A program made the position numbers and the translations under genes. The notes below the pieces were generated by a model. It ran no database searches. It saw only the letters and a list, made by a program, of their open reading frames with translations, and was not told the DNA's origin. A stretch of 27,990 nt of DNA, from positions 463-28,452 of the forward strand of contig NZ_QSSH01000032.1 of assembly GCF_003438495.1 (NCBI RefSeq), in the 5' to 3' direction. This DNA comes from Collinsella sp. TF05-9AC (GTDB lineage Bacteria > Actinomycetota > Coriobacteriia > Coriobacteriales > Coriobacteriaceae). Shown in pieces: positions 12,757 through 21,540 of this stretch. Positions within the stretch are counted from its first letter, which is position 1; each line of letters starts with the position of its first letter.

Positions 12757-14921
12757 TACGACCCACCGCCCAGGGCACCCGCCAGCGTGGCAACATCGAC
12801 GGTAAGTGGGATGGAACCGCCGCCGGGCAGCGGAATCTCCGCTAGCGTGAACACCGTGCCGCTGATAGTGCGCTCGACTTGATATTCCAACGCCTCGCAA
12901 AGTGCCTTGGGGTCGGTCACGCCCAGCGGAATACTTCGTAGCTTGTCCTGCACTTTAGAAAGACCTGTGATGTCAGACCCAGGGCTCTTAATGACATTGG
13001 CGGTGTCGGTCAGCACCGGCTTTCGCAGGCGCAAGTCGCACGGCTCCAAGCCCAGCGCCGCCACGGACGCCGAAACGGTATCGCCGAGCCACGATGCAAT
13101 GGAGCCCAGCCCGCCACTGTTCCCTCCCAGGCCATCGATCATCTCATCCATAAGCTCGTCGGCCGAGCCCTGGATGTCTCCGTATCCCACAAGCAGCCGT
13201 CCCCAAACATCCATGACACCATCGAGTACGCCGGCAACGCCACCCGAACGCTCCTCCAGCGTCGAGAAAAACCGCGAGAGAACGTTGTTCTGCGCCGTCG
13301 CGTCATCGGGCGCCAGCACCGCAGCAGAGATCGCGCCGTGATCGCCAAGCCTGACTGCCGTGTTAAACGAAGAGTTGAGCTCATCGGGGCTCGAGATGGC
13401 ACCCGAAACCGCAAAGGCAACCACGCCGTTGCGACCGGGCGGGGCGATACGCGGACGCTCGCCCGAAAGCGCTTTAATGGCCTCGTCAAACGCATTGCCC
13501 GCACGGTCAGCCTCGTCCTCGGTCTGGCGCATGAGCTCAAGCTCTTTGTTGCGGCATTCGACGTAGTCTTCCAGAGCGTCTTTGAATCGATCAAAGTGGT
13601 ACTCGAAGCCGTTTTCGATAGAAGTCGAAGGCGCTGCAACGGCGCCGAGCGACGAAACACCAAAATGGCATCTGTTGCATTTGTCCTGCCCGTCATAGGC
13701 AGCGACCGAGGCTAGCCCGCCTGGCGTCCCTTTCTTATAGTTGGGGCAGCTCGTTCCATAATGCAGATACGTTTTGCCATCATTGGCACTGGTTGGCCAC
13801 ACCGCATCGGTATAGAGTTCCGTCGCTCGCACCTCATCAGTGTTGCGCGGCAACAGCGGGATATAGGAAGCGACTTCATCTCCGTCCTCGGTTACATATG
13901 CACGATTGACCTCTGTACTCGCATAGGTGTAAAACGCCTTGCGCGCCGCCGACTCCGCCTTCGTCTCGACGCTTGAACCCTGAGGTTTTTCGTCTGCCAG
14001 ACGCTGACGGTAGTAAGCTTTTGCGCGGTCGAGCGCCACCTGTGGCTCCCACGCAACGCTCGAGGCATAATGCGGGTTCTGCTCACCTGAGAGCTTTGCC
14101 AAGCTCCCCGCGCGTTCCCACATGCATGAACAGCTACCGACCGAAGCCGGAACCGACCCGCCGCAATCCGCAAGCCAGGCGCGTTCTTTTGCTTTCGCCG
14201 TCTCCTCCGAGGCTTTCCGCAGCTCATCTGCTGCGCGTTCCAGATCTTTCGATGTGTCTTTAATCGCATCGGTCGAAATCTCGGATCCCTCGAGCGCAGC
14301 AAAATCCGACTCGGACGTCCTGGGCACGGCAAGCGCCGTACCGGTATAGGTCACGCCCTCGGTATCCTGCGCCGACACGGCCTGCGTAGCTCGCGCAGCG
14401 ACCAGATACGGCAGAGCCGTCTCGATTTTCTGCAGGCCCTTGGAGGCGCTTTTGGCAAACTTATTGCGCGTTTTAATAATCTCGATTCCTGTGTCGACCA
14501 TATCGCCCGCGGCAAGCTCGGCACCTGGAATAAGAATGGCGACCAAGCCGGCGCCGATCGTAGCAAACCCCGCCAGCCCCAAACTCAAAATGCTCGCATC
14601 CACCACCGTCGCAGCCGTGTGGTAGGACGACACCACATTGGCGCCTGCCAGCGCGCCGCTATCGGCAGCCACCTGGGTGTCCCCCGCGCGCGACATGCTC
14701 CATATCGCCGCCGTCGACGAAAACAGCAGTGTGAGCACCACCAAGATGACCACCGCAGAGGAGAGCGTGGTATAGGCACCGTCTTCGATAAACAGGTCGA
14801 TCCCGGCTCGACCCATAAAGCCGCCTCGCTTGCAGCGAGCACGCGGTCGGCAACGGCACGCAAGCCCCCTCGTCACCTTCAACAGGCAGCGCTTAATCCC
14901 ATGCAGCAATCCATGAATCAT
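12756..14921 (-). CDS. Large TadG-like Tad-locus membrane/surface protein (721 aa)
   Basis: The largest product of the pilus operon. After a basic N-terminus there is a hydrophobic segment (YTTLSSAVVILVVLTLLF, about residues 50-70). It is followed by DTQVAADSGALAGANVV, typical of TadG/TadE-like proteins. A second hydrophobic stretch (about residues 95-120) precedes a long extracytoplasmic region. That region has an Arg/Glu/Lys-rich helical part, a cysteine-rich part (GSCSCMW, a GTSCPNYKK stretch and KCNRCHF), and Gly/Ser-rich sequence near the end. The cysteines suggest disulfides or a metal site. No von Willebrand domain is evident. ATG 14921 with GGAGGG upstream is chosen; it overlaps the preceding TadE-like gene by 29 bases. 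Possibly a pilus tip or anchor component. Confidence 0.75.
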   Translation of the reverse strand: MIHGLLHGIKRCLLKVTRGLACRCRPRARCKRGGFMGRAGIDLFIEDGAYTTLSSAVVILVVLTLLFSSTAAIWSMSRAGDTQVAADSGALAGANVVSSYHTAATVVDASILSLGLAGFATIGAGLVAILIPGAELAAGDMVDTGIEIIKTRNKFAKSASKGLQKIETALPYLVAARATQAVSAQDTEGVTYTGTALAVPRTSESDFAALEGSEISTDAIKDTSKDLERAADELRKASEETAKAKERAWLADCGGSVPASVGSCSCMWERAGSLAKLSGEQNPHYASSVAWEPQVALDRAKAYYRQRLADEKPQGSSVETKAESAARKAFYTYASTEVNRAYVTEDGDEVASYIPLLPRNTDEVRATELYTDAVWPTSANDGKTYLHYGTSCPNYKKGTPGGLASVAAYDGQDKCNRCHFGVSSLGAVAAPSTSIENGFEYHFDRFKDALEDYVECRNKELELMRQTEDEADRAGNAFDEAIKALSGERPRIAPPGRNGVVAFAVSGAISSPDELNSSFNTAVRLGDHGAISAAVLAPDDATAQNNVLSRFFSTLEERSGGVAGVLDGVMDVWGRLLVGYGDIQGSADELMDEMIDGLGGNSGGLGSIASWLGDTVSASVAALGLEPCDLRLRKPVLTDTANVIKSPGSDITGLSKVQDKLRSIPLGVTDPKALCEALEYQVERTISGTVFTLAEIPLPGGGSIPLTVDVATLAGALGGGS

Positions 14922-15429
14922 AATCTCCCTCCAGCCACTCGGGACGCGATCGATACGAGACGTCGACCTTAAGCTCGACATAGCCGTTTTGACCCGCACT
15001 ACCCACTGCCTGCGCAAACGCACCGATCACGGGCAGCGGTTTAACCTTGCCGGTAACGGAAACGGACGAGACGCCGCCCGCACCGGCCCGGCCAAGCTCG
15101 ATATCCCACGACAACGGCCCGCCGGCATGAAAGATCGAAACGCTGGGCACCGCGGCAAGCCGGCGGCGGGTGAACTCCTTAAGATCGTCGTCCTCCGCCG
15201 TCGTCGTGGTCATGAGCCGCGCGGTCTCGGCGGCGGCAGACTCCATGACCGCGCGCGTATAAAGCAGGCACACCGGTTGCAGGGCGAGAAGGATGAGCGT
15301 CAAAAACGTCGGCAGCAAAAAAGCGGCCTCGACCGTAGACTGCGCCCGGTCCTCGCGCGCGATATCAATACAACGCGATGTCCTTAGCGCCCGCAGCGGC
15401 GTCGATAACCGACGTCGAGGCAACGCCAT
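14893..15429 (-). CDS. TadE-like pseudopilin (about 178 aa)
   Basis: The core feature is EDRAQSTVEAAFLLPTFLT, a TadE signature with the conserved Glu in a hydrophobic helix, followed by LALQPVCLLYTRAVMESAA. A globular domain of about 100 residues with a VSVTGKVKPLPV strand closes the protein. The start is uncertain. ATG 15429 gives a 30-residue basic leader and overlaps the 72-aa gene by about 65 bases. An alternative is a rare ATT at 15369, which overlaps the upstream stop and has AAGGA about ten bases before it. Both keep the signature intact. The gene is in the middle of the coupled Tad operon. Confidence 0.78.
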   Translation of the reverse strand: MALPRRRLSTPLRALRTSRCIDIAREDRAQSTVEAAFLLPTFLTLILLALQPVCLLYTRAVMESAAAETARLMTTTTAEDDDLKEFTRRRLAAVPSVSIFHAGGPLSWDIELGRAGAGGVSSVSVTGKVKPLPVIGAFAQAVGSAGQNGYVELKVDVSYRSRPEWLEGDYDSWIAAWD

Positions 15430-15583
15430 GGGATGCCGCCCGCTCAACCAGCGCCGCCAAGCGTCCATCGGTGCCAGCACGCCAAAGTCCCGCAATCGCC
15501 AGCACGATCGATAGCAGCGCCACCGTGACGATGGCGTATTCCACAGTCGCTTGGGCAACCTCTTCACGCAGAACGCCATGCAT
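15365..15583 (-). CDS. Short TadE/Flp-like pseudopilin (72 aa)
   Basis: A 72-residue product: leader MHGVLREEV, then AQATVEYAIVTVALLSIVLA, combining the prepilin-like A-QATVE motif with one hydrophobic helix, and a tail of about 40 residues with no clear domain. It is longer and less Flp-like than the pilin at 16112-16345, so I regard it as a minor pseudopilin. ATG 15583 has AGGAGG about nine bases upstream. Its start follows the end of the upstream unknown gene by a single base, consistent with coupling. Confidence 0.75.
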   Translation of the reverse strand: MHGVLREEVAQATVEYAIVTVALLSIVLAIAGLWRAGTDGRLAALVERAASHGVASTSVIDAAAGAKDIALY

Positions 15584-15584
15584 T

Positions 15585-16148
15585 TCACGATCCCTCCTTT
15601 GAGCTTATTGTTTGCGGGCTCAGGCGGATCACGCGCAGGCGGCACGAGGCATCACCGGCATCCGCGGCAACCGTCACCATATCGACCCAGCCGCGCCCAT
15701 CGCGCACGATGGCGCCCCATACGTTGCCCTTAATATCAAGATAGCCGCTCAGGGCGAGCTGGGCCGTTGGCACCTCGCGGTAGGCGCGTAACATATCCGC
15801 CGCTGCCTCGGTCATCGGTCGGTCCTCAGACCATGCAAGCCGGACCGTAATCGCGTTGTCCCCAGGCGAATCCGTCGCAGTGCCAGACCGCTTGTCGAGC
15901 GTCCGCAGAAAGGTTTGCGCCGTGACAGCGACATCCGAATCGTCCGCATCTCGCATCTCATCTTTTTGAGACGCTACCGCCGAATCTGAGCCCGAATCGA
16001 AGGCGGCCCCAGGACGCTGCTGCCGCGCGGCGTTAAGCCCCCAAAGCACCGCCGCTATCGCCACGGTCAGGCAAGCAAACACCAGCAGCACCCCGATGGG
16101 GCGCTCGCCCTCTACAGGCTGTTGATGCCCTCGCTGATAGCGTTCCAT
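15585..16148 (-). CDS. Tad-operon membrane-anchored protein of unknown function (187 aa)
   Basis: I do not recognise the family. An N-terminal hydrophobic helix (IGVLLVFACLTVAIAAVLWGL, about residues 18-38, split here for description only) is followed by a polar, low-complexity acidic linker (about 45-75). A compact domain of about 100 residues (ITVRLAWSEDRPMTEA...WGAIVRDGRGWVDMVTV) comes last. The topology suggests a single-pass protein with an extracytoplasmic domain. It overlaps the flp gene by 37 bases and the next gene begins one base after its stop, so it belongs to the pilus transcript. No strong ribosome site precedes ATG 16148, so it likely depends on translation of flp. Confidence 0.7.
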   Translation of the reverse strand: MERYQRGHQQPVEGERPIGVLLVFACLTVAIAAVLWGLNAARQQRPGAAFDSGSDSAVASQKDEMRDADDSDVAVTAQTFLRTLDKRSGTATDSPGDNAITVRLAWSEDRPMTEAAADMLRAYREVPTAQLALSGYLDIKGNVWGAIVRDGRGWVDMVTVAADAGDASCRLRVIRLSPQTISSKEGS

Positions 16149-16345
16149 AGATCTTGGACCTTGCCTTTAAATGCAACGATGGCAATAATCGCGATCACCA
16201 CAAGCACGCCCACCAAAATGGCGTACTCGGTGGTACCCTGCGCGCTCTCCTCCTGCAGTAGCTCCCCGGCATGCTGGCGAGCGCGAATTGACTGGCAAAC
16301 AGCCCAGCTCCAGACCTTGCCAGCAGCGTCAGTCATCGTGTTCAT
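16112..16345 (-). CDS. flp: Flp-type major pilin precursor
   Basis: Structural subunit of the Tad pilus. The 77 residues comprise an unusually long leader of about 35 residues ending EESA. QGTTEYAILVGVLVVIAIIA then follows, the Flp hallmark: a prepilin-peptidase site with Glu-Tyr at +5/+6 and a hydrophobic polymerisation helix. A short tail (FKGKVQDLWNAISEGINSL) completes the protein. ATG 16345 has a strong GGGAGG five bases upstream. Only this flp gene is present in the window. The prepilin peptidase that would mature it is not here. It lies 10 bases after tadC in the same transcript, and the strong ribosome site fits the high expression expected for a major pilin. Confidence 0.93.
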   Translation of the reverse strand: MNTMTDAAGKVWSWAVCQSIRARQHAGELLQEESAQGTTEYAILVGVLVVIAIIAIVAFKGKVQDLWNAISEGINSL

Positions 16346-16355
16346 GTATTCCTCC

Positions 16356-16997
16356 CTACATCATCCCGCCTGCTCCCAGCAGCGGGCCCAATATGGACAG
16401 AAGCAACGCCGGCAAGATGAGCGTGCCGGTGGGAATCAGCAGCTTGACGGGCGCACGCTCAATCTCGCGCTCGACCGCGGCGCGATGAGCCGCACGGATC
16501 TCGCGACTTTGAGCGGCCAACGTCTCGGCAAGTGGGGCACCCAGGGCGAGCGCCTGCCCCACCGTGATGGCAAAGGTCTCGAGCGCTCGCACGTCCAGGT
16601 CGCGCGCGGCGGCCAACAACTCGTCCTCACGCGTGCCCACGCCCACCTGCCACGCCATGCAGGCCCGCTCAAGGCGAAGAGCCAGCACTGACCGGCGGTT
16701 GGCGCAGAAAATCTCAAGCGCCGCATCAAACGAAAGACCGGCCGAAAGGCCCAAGCGCACAACATCGATCATCTCGGACACTTCGCCAAGCGACACTCGC
16801 GCCGGGCCGCCCGCTCCAACCGCGCCCTTCACTCGCGCGGTCAGGGCATCGACCACCGAGCGACCCGCGGCAGCGACCAGCACCGCCTCGCGCTTGCAGG
16901 CCCCTGCGATCTTGCGCGCATCCGCCCGATCCAAACCCGTCGCGACAAATACACTCAGGGCACACAGGCAAGCCACAACTGCAACCAGGGCGCTCAT
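16356..16997 (-). CDS. tadC: Tad pilus inner-membrane platform protein TadC
   Basis: T2SSF-domain platform protein partnering TadB and the TadA ATPase in the cytoplasmic membrane. The 213 residues have an N-terminal membrane helix (ALVAVVACLCALSVFVA). The T2SSF core includes DVVRLGLSAGLSFDAALEIF, TREDELLAAARDLDVRALETF and LGAPLAETLAAQS. Two-part hydrophobic C-termini follow (PTGTLILPALLLSILGPLL). ATG 16997 overlaps the tadB stop (ATGA), which fixes the start; the 46 upstream codons in frame are spurious. It is somewhat shorter than proteobacterial TadC, as is usual for Gram-positive Tad loci. Confidence 0.9.
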   Translation of the reverse strand: MSALVAVVACLCALSVFVATGLDRADARKIAGACKREAVLVAAAGRSVVDALTARVKGAVGAGGPARVSLGEVSEMIDVVRLGLSAGLSFDAALEIFCANRRSVLALRLERACMAWQVGVGTREDELLAAARDLDVRALETFAITVGQALALGAPLAETLAAQSREIRAAHRAAVEREIERAPVKLLIPTGTLILPALLLSILGPLLGAGGMM

Positions 16998-17920
16998 AGC
17001 TCCACCCGCATAATGCGCCGGATAACCACCAGGGCAACGACGTTGAGGGCTAGACCCAGCACCACAGCGCCCGCACCGGCAGGCGTCGCAAGACCGCGAC
17101 GAAAATCTGCCGAAAGCAGCGCCAACACCGCGCACATGCCCGCCGGCATCGCCGCGACCATATGCGCAGACATGCGAGCCTGCGACGTCTTAACATCCAG
17201 GCGGCGCTTGAGCTCAATGCGCTCCCCCACCATGCTCGACGCCTCGGACAGTAAGTCGGCAAGCGGAGCGCCGGTGCGCTGAGACACCTTAAGCGCCAAG
17301 GTCACAAGCGAAAGGCCGGGGGCATCGATGCGCACGAGCAAGTCATCGAGCGCGTCGGTCGCCGAGATGCCGCAATCGATCGCCGCCGCTACCCGCAAAA
17401 ACTCGGTATGTACCGGCTCTTGCGCATGAGCGCCCACAAAGCGCATGCCCTGGGCCAGCGAATGTCCCGAGGCAAGCGACATGGAAAGTGCGGTAAACGC
17501 CTCGGGCATGGCCTCTTCTGCATCGTGTTGCTCGCGCCGGCTCTCAAAGCCATCCCGAGCGGCGCCAACGGCAATCGGAGCAACAAGTCCCAAGGCAAAT
17601 CCGAGGGGCGATAACGACACCATCGTTAGTAAAACGCAGCAGACACCGCTCGATAGCAGCAGAAACGCCAAACGCCCCGAAGCATCTTCAATCACGAGGC
17701 CAAAGCGATGCGCCGGAGCCAGCGATGCCCACGAACGGGCGATCTTTTTCAGCAGATCGTTTTCCACCAGCTCACGCGGCAGCTTCTCTGCCACCGTCTC
17801 GAGCGCCTGACGCGCCAGCTCCGCCGGCGGTACCTGCGGCACACGAGGTTCCGCCCCGCACGCCGTCGCAACAGAAAACCCTGCCAAACCCCCTACGACG
17901 AGGGGCACAGCGACCTCCAT
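16994..17920 (-). CDS. tadB: Tad pilus inner-membrane platform protein TadB
   Basis: Polytopic T2SSF-domain protein of 308 residues. An N-terminal hydrophobic stretch comes first, then a cytoplasmic linker. Two closely spaced membrane helices follow (around residues 84-122). The T2SSF domain contains EAMPEAFTALSMSLASGHSL and QRTGAPLADLLSEASSM, and two C-terminal membrane helices complete it. It forms the platform with TadC through which TadA drives Flp assembly. ATG 17920 has GGAGG seven bases before it and overlaps the 3' end of tadA by 28 bases. The 3' end overlaps tadC by four bases, so these three genes are tightly coupled. Confidence 0.92.
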   Translation of the reverse strand: MEVAVPLVVGGLAGFSVATACGAEPRVPQVPPAELARQALETVAEKLPRELVENDLLKKIARSWASLAPAHRFGLVIEDASGRLAFLLLSSGVCCVLLTMVSLSPLGFALGLVAPIAVGAARDGFESRREQHDAEEAMPEAFTALSMSLASGHSLAQGMRFVGAHAQEPVHTEFLRVAAAIDCGISATDALDDLLVRIDAPGLSLVTLALKVSQRTGAPLADLLSEASSMVGERIELKRRLDVKTSQARMSAHMVAAMPAGMCAVLALLSADFRRGLATPAGAGAVVLGLALNVVALVVIRRIMRVEL

Positions 17921-19221
17921 TCGTCCACCTCCTCTTGTGTGAGCGTCCCCGACCGCAGGCCTTCTGCGATAAACGGCGGCTCGCGGTCAAGCTTCCAGGT
18001 GCGCTCGGCGGCATCGAAAGTCACATAGCGCTCGAGTTCTACGCCGCCCGACGCGGCGCGACGCACCCCCGAATACGAGGAGACGAAACGCCTGCCATCG
18101 GCGTGGCGCTCGGACATCACGATGCCGTCGAGCGCCATGGCAATCTGCTCCTCGATGAGCTCGCTCGGCAGATCGATGCCATAACGTGCAAGCAACGTCA
18201 GACGCACCACGGTCTCCTGTTCTGAACCCGCATGAAGTGTGGTGAGCGACCCATCGTGGCCCGTGTTCATGGCCTGCAACATGTCGCAGCACTCGGCACC
18301 GCGCACCTCGCCCACCACGATGCGGTCGGGGCGCATGCGCAGGGCATTGGTCACCAGGTCGCGGATCGTCACCGCGCCCTCGCCCTCAATTGAAGCCTCG
18401 CGCGCCTCTAGGCGCACCACGTGCGGATGATGCGCAAACTTGAGCTCGGCAGAGTCCTCGATCGTCACGATGCGCTCGCCGGTGGAAATCTCGCATGACA
18501 ACGCGTTGAGCAGGGTGGTCTTACCAGACCCCGTGCCTCCCGCAACCGCCAGGTCCTGTCGCAGCGACACCGCGCACGACAGCAGCTGCGCATACCAAAG
18601 CGGCAGCGACCCCAGCCCCACAAGCTCGTCCAGCGAGCAGATACGGTCCGAGAACTTTCGGATGGTGAGAATCGGTCCGTCAATCGCCACAGGCGGAATC
18701 ACCGCGTTGACGCGATAGCCCGTTTTGAGGCGGGCGTTGACGATGGGGCTGCGCTCGTCGATACGGCGGCCAAGTGGCGAGATGATGCGGTCGATAAGCA
18801 CACGGATCTGTTCATCATCCTCAAACGCATGCTCGATGGGGTGCAAGACGCCGCCGCGTTCAAAGAAAGCCGAGCGGCAGCCGTTGATCATGATCTCGGT
18901 AACGGTGTCGTCCTCGATGAGCGGCTGCAACGGCCCCAGGCCCACCACGTCATCCAAAATCTCGTCGATGATGGTCTCGCGCTCGGTCGTCGCGAGATCG
19001 GTCGGTTCCTCAACATTGAGCGCCGCCTCCACCGCGGGACGCAATTCCGAGCGGGCAAGTGCCGGGTCGATATAGGCGCTGATACGCGCCACTTCGTCGT
19101 AACCCATGCGGTCCATCACGGCGCGCTTGGTGCGTCGTTTCACCGCGCGGCGACGCCCCGCATCTACAGGCGCTGCCCCCGCTGCAGCGCCGGCAGCCTT
19201 AATCCTCGTTTGCAGGCTCAT
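17893..19221 (-). CDS. tadA: Tad pilus assembly ATPase TadA (CpaF)
   Basis: Hexameric VirB11/GspE-family secretion ATPase that powers Flp pilus assembly at the cytoplasmic face. The 442 residues comprise a basic N-terminal region, an N-terminal domain with [20 protein letters not shown] (about 93-112), and the RecA-like core. Core motifs are Walker [10 protein letters not shown] (228-236), Asp box IEDSAEL (254-260), Walker [12 protein letters not shown] (300-310), and His box [15 protein letters not shown] (318-332). All key residues are present, so it should be active. The start overlaps the tadZ stop by four bases (ATGA). Confidence 0.97.
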   Translation of the reverse strand: MSLQTRIKAAGAAAGAAPVDAGRRRAVKRRTKRAVMDRMGYDEVARISAYIDPALARSELRPAVEAALNVEEPTDLATTERETIIDEILDDVVGLGPLQPLIEDDTVTEIMINGCRSAFFERGGVLHPIEHAFEDDEQIRVLIDRIISPLGRRIDERSPIVNARLKTGYRVNAVIPPVAIDGPILTIRKFSDRICSLDELVGLGSLPLWYAQLLSCAVSLRQDLAVAGGTGSGKTTLLNALSCEISTGERIVTIEDSAELKFAHHPHVVRLEAREASIEGEGAVTIRDLVTNALRMRPDRIVVGEVRGAECCDMLQAMNTGHDGSLTTLHAGSEQETVVRLTLLARYGIDLPSELIEEQIAMALDGIVMSERHADGRRFVSSYSGVRRAASGGVELERYVTFDAAERTWKLDREPPFIAEGLRSGTLTQEEVDEWRSLCPSS

Positions 19222-20867
19222 CGCTGATCACCCTCGCGCGACCAGGGAAGGCGGATACGCGGGCGTTCGGTGCGCGTTGCACGGTCGGCGACCATATCGC
19301 TCCAAGGGCCGACGGCGCACCCCAGTTCCACGAGCATCTCGCGCGTGGCCTCGCGCACGCTGGTCGCAAAAGCGCTGGTCTGCCCCACTGCCTCGTCAGC
19401 GCGTCCAAACGCCATGAGCGCGGCGAGATCCTGCCCGCCATCGGCGATATGAATCTTGGAGCTCAACGCACAGGCAATCTCAAAGCGCATGGCGACGTCC
19501 TCGTCTGCCCCGCGCGCACCGAACCGGTTGAACACGGCGCTCATGCGCGTGCGCGGCACACCCACTCGACTTGCCAGTTCAATGACGCGCGACGCCGATG
19601 TCGCGGACGACACCGCCGCATCGCCAACGACCAGGCAGCGGTCGCTCGCCGCCACCGCAGCCGCCACGGCATCACCCCAAAAGACCGAGGTGTCGACAAA
19701 GACCACGTCGGATTCGCGACGCAGAACATCAAGCAGTAGCTCCACCGGACGTGCCATGAGCTCGGCTTGCTCGGGCGCCGCGACGGGACCCCAGAGCGTA
19801 ACGCCCGGCGCCACGCGCATCGATGCGGCTACGATATCTGGCTCGGCGAGCGCGCCCGCCGCCGACGGCTCGATAAGTGCCGCCATATCGCGCGGAGCAT
19901 CGACGCCTAACAAGTCGTAAAGGTTTCCAAACATCAGGTCCAGGTCGAGCACGGCGGCACGCAAGCCCAACAGCGACGATGTGTGTGCCATGGTGGCAAC
20001 GATCGTCGACTTGCCGCAACCGCCCGAACCCGAAATGGCGCAGATGACCGGAGCTCGGTGCGGCGAAGCGGCAGCGTCTGCCGGCGGCATCGGAGGCGGC
20101 GGGGCGGGCGTCGGCGGCAGCGTCCCCGTCTCCCCCGCCGCAACCACACGCTGCGTCCAAGCCGGCATGGCAGCTTGTTCGGTCTGCGAGGCAGGCTCGT
20201 TCTGCACAATCTGCTCATGCTGCATCAGCGACAACTCGCCGCACCCGGCAAAGCCCTCAACTTCGTCGAGTTCATCCGCCAGATTCACGCCGTGCACGTA
20301 TCCCAAATCTACAGCCGGGGAGTCGCCAGCATGCTGCGCCGGCCCTCCAGCGTCATCGTATACAAGGGGGTTCCGGGGGCGCCGACCATGCTCGGCTTCC
20401 GCTTTTCCATAATCATCAACACGCGGGCCTCTTGTAGCGCGAGGCGCCCCGGGTTCCCTATCAACAAAAGCATCGGGCTCAATCGTCATGCGCCGATCGG
20501 AATCAACCGCTCCCTCGCCCGCGCGCCCGTTGCCGCATATACTGTGCGCAGCGATGACCTCGGTCGCCCCTGCGCGAAACAGCCCCTCGATATCCGACGG
20601 ATCGAGTGCTTCTATCAACACGACCACGCGACTCACGCGGCCTTCGGCCGTCAGGCGCGCAACAGTCTTGCGCACGTCTTCGGTATCAAACAGAGACGCC
20701 GCGATGATGGCAGCTCCGCGGCGCGACGGAAACGCCCGCGCCATGGAAACCAGCCCGTCCAGGTCACCCACGCGAAGCACCTGTGCACCCGTATCACGGC
20801 CCTCGACTTCCCGCTGCAACAGCCCGTAATCGCCGCACGCGCAGCACGCAAGCCAGATCGCCTTCAT
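19218..20867 (-). CDS. tadZ: TadZ/CpaE-like localisation ATPase
   Basis: ParA/MinD-superfamily protein that places the Tad machine in the cell. It has 549 residues, long for the family, in three parts. An N-terminal receiver-like domain (to about residue 110, with RVVVLIEALDPSDIEGLFRAG) comes first. A linker of about 160 residues, low-complexity and proline/acid-rich, follows. The C-terminal ATPase starts at VICAISGSGGCGKST (about 275-288) with the Walker B-like VVFVDTS. The deviant Walker A signature lysine (KGGxGKT) is Ser here, as in other atypical TadZ/CpaE proteins, so ATP use may differ. ATG 20867 is preferred; GTG 20870 is one codon earlier. The cpaB stop overlaps it. Confidence 0.9.
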   Translation of the reverse strand: MKAIWLACCACGDYGLLQREVEGRDTGAQVLRVGDLDGLVSMARAFPSRRGAAIIAASLFDTEDVRKTVARLTAEGRVSRVVVLIEALDPSDIEGLFRAGATEVIAAHSICGNGRAGEGAVDSDRRMTIEPDAFVDREPGAPRATRGPRVDDYGKAEAEHGRRPRNPLVYDDAGGPAQHAGDSPAVDLGYVHGVNLADELDEVEGFAGCGELSLMQHEQIVQNEPASQTEQAAMPAWTQRVVAAGETGTLPPTPAPPPPMPPADAAASPHRAPVICAISGSGGCGKSTIVATMAHTSSLLGLRAAVLDLDLMFGNLYDLLGVDAPRDMAALIEPSAAGALAEPDIVAASMRVAPGVTLWGPVAAPEQAELMARPVELLLDVLRRESDVVFVDTSVFWGDAVAAAVAASDRCLVVGDAAVSSATSASRVIELASRVGVPRTRMSAVFNRFGARGADEDVAMRFEIACALSSKIHIADGGQDLAALMAFGRADEAVGQTSAFATSVREATREMLVELGCAVGPWSDMVADRATRTERPRIRLPWSREGDQR

Positions 20868-21526
20868 CACTCGTCGCCTCCACTCTTTTTGCCGCGCGCC
20901 GTGGCGGGAATCGTCAAGCTGACCGTTCCCTTGCCCGAGGCTCCCAGCAGTTCCTTGACGTCTTCGGGGTCAGCCGCCAGCGTCACCCATTCGATCTTGC
21001 CCTCGCGCGTGGCACCGGAATCCTCACTGGTATCGATCACGTACGCACCGCACAGCCGATCGGTTACGCCGTCTTTTTGCACATATACATCCACGTAGCT
21101 GCCCACGCCCGTAGCACCGCCGACCGAGTGCTCGGCATCGACCGCCACCGAAACGGCGACCTTGCCCTTAGGCACCTCGAGCTTGTGGCTCTCGGCCTTG
21201 GTGTAGACATTGCAGATCACGGCGTTTTTGGGAATACGCGAAGTCGTCACGTCGCCGCGCACCTGGCGCAGCTCGGTCGCCGCGTCACGCGGCAACAGGC
21301 TCGTCAGCCATTCCTGGGTTATGACATTGGTCTCATCGAGGGTCTCGCCCACATCGATATCGCGCGCCGCGACGCATACCTCGACGCGATCGCCACCGTA
21401 CTTGGCCAAGGTCTCAGCCTGGACCTGTTCGGCTTGCGAGCGGATCGACGAGCCGTAAACCATACAGAGCAGAGCAGCGAGCACGCCCGCGACCAGACTG
21501 ATGGCGATGCGCTTGCTCTTGTTCAC
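20867..21526 (-). CDS. cpaB: Flp pilus assembly protein CpaB/RcpC (SAF domain)
   Basis: First gene of the Tad operon. The 219 residues have an N-terminal membrane anchor (IAISLVAGVLAALLCMVYG) and an SAF-type domain (VEVCVAARDIDVGETLDETNV, then TTSRIPKNAVICN). A RcpC/CpaB C-terminal region (GSYVDVYVQKDG, GTVSLTIPATA) follows. In diderms CpaB works beside the secretin; in monoderm Tad loci it is thought to aid pilus passage through or anchoring in the cell wall. GTG 21526 has AGAGGAG five bases upstream and is preferred to the in-frame ATG 21541. Upstream is a regulatory region with inverted GCTGACC repeats. Confidence 0.88.
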   Translation of the reverse strand: MNKSKRIAISLVAGVLAALLCMVYGSSIRSQAEQVQAETLAKYGGDRVEVCVAARDIDVGETLDETNVITQEWLTSLLPRDAATELRQVRGDVTTSRIPKNAVICNVYTKAESHKLEVPKGKVAVSVAVDAEHSVGGATGVGSYVDVYVQKDGVTDRLCGAYVIDTSEDSGATREGKIEWVTLAADPEDVKELLGASGKGTVSLTIPATARGKKSGGDE

Positions 21527-21540
21527 GGCCGCTCCTCTCA

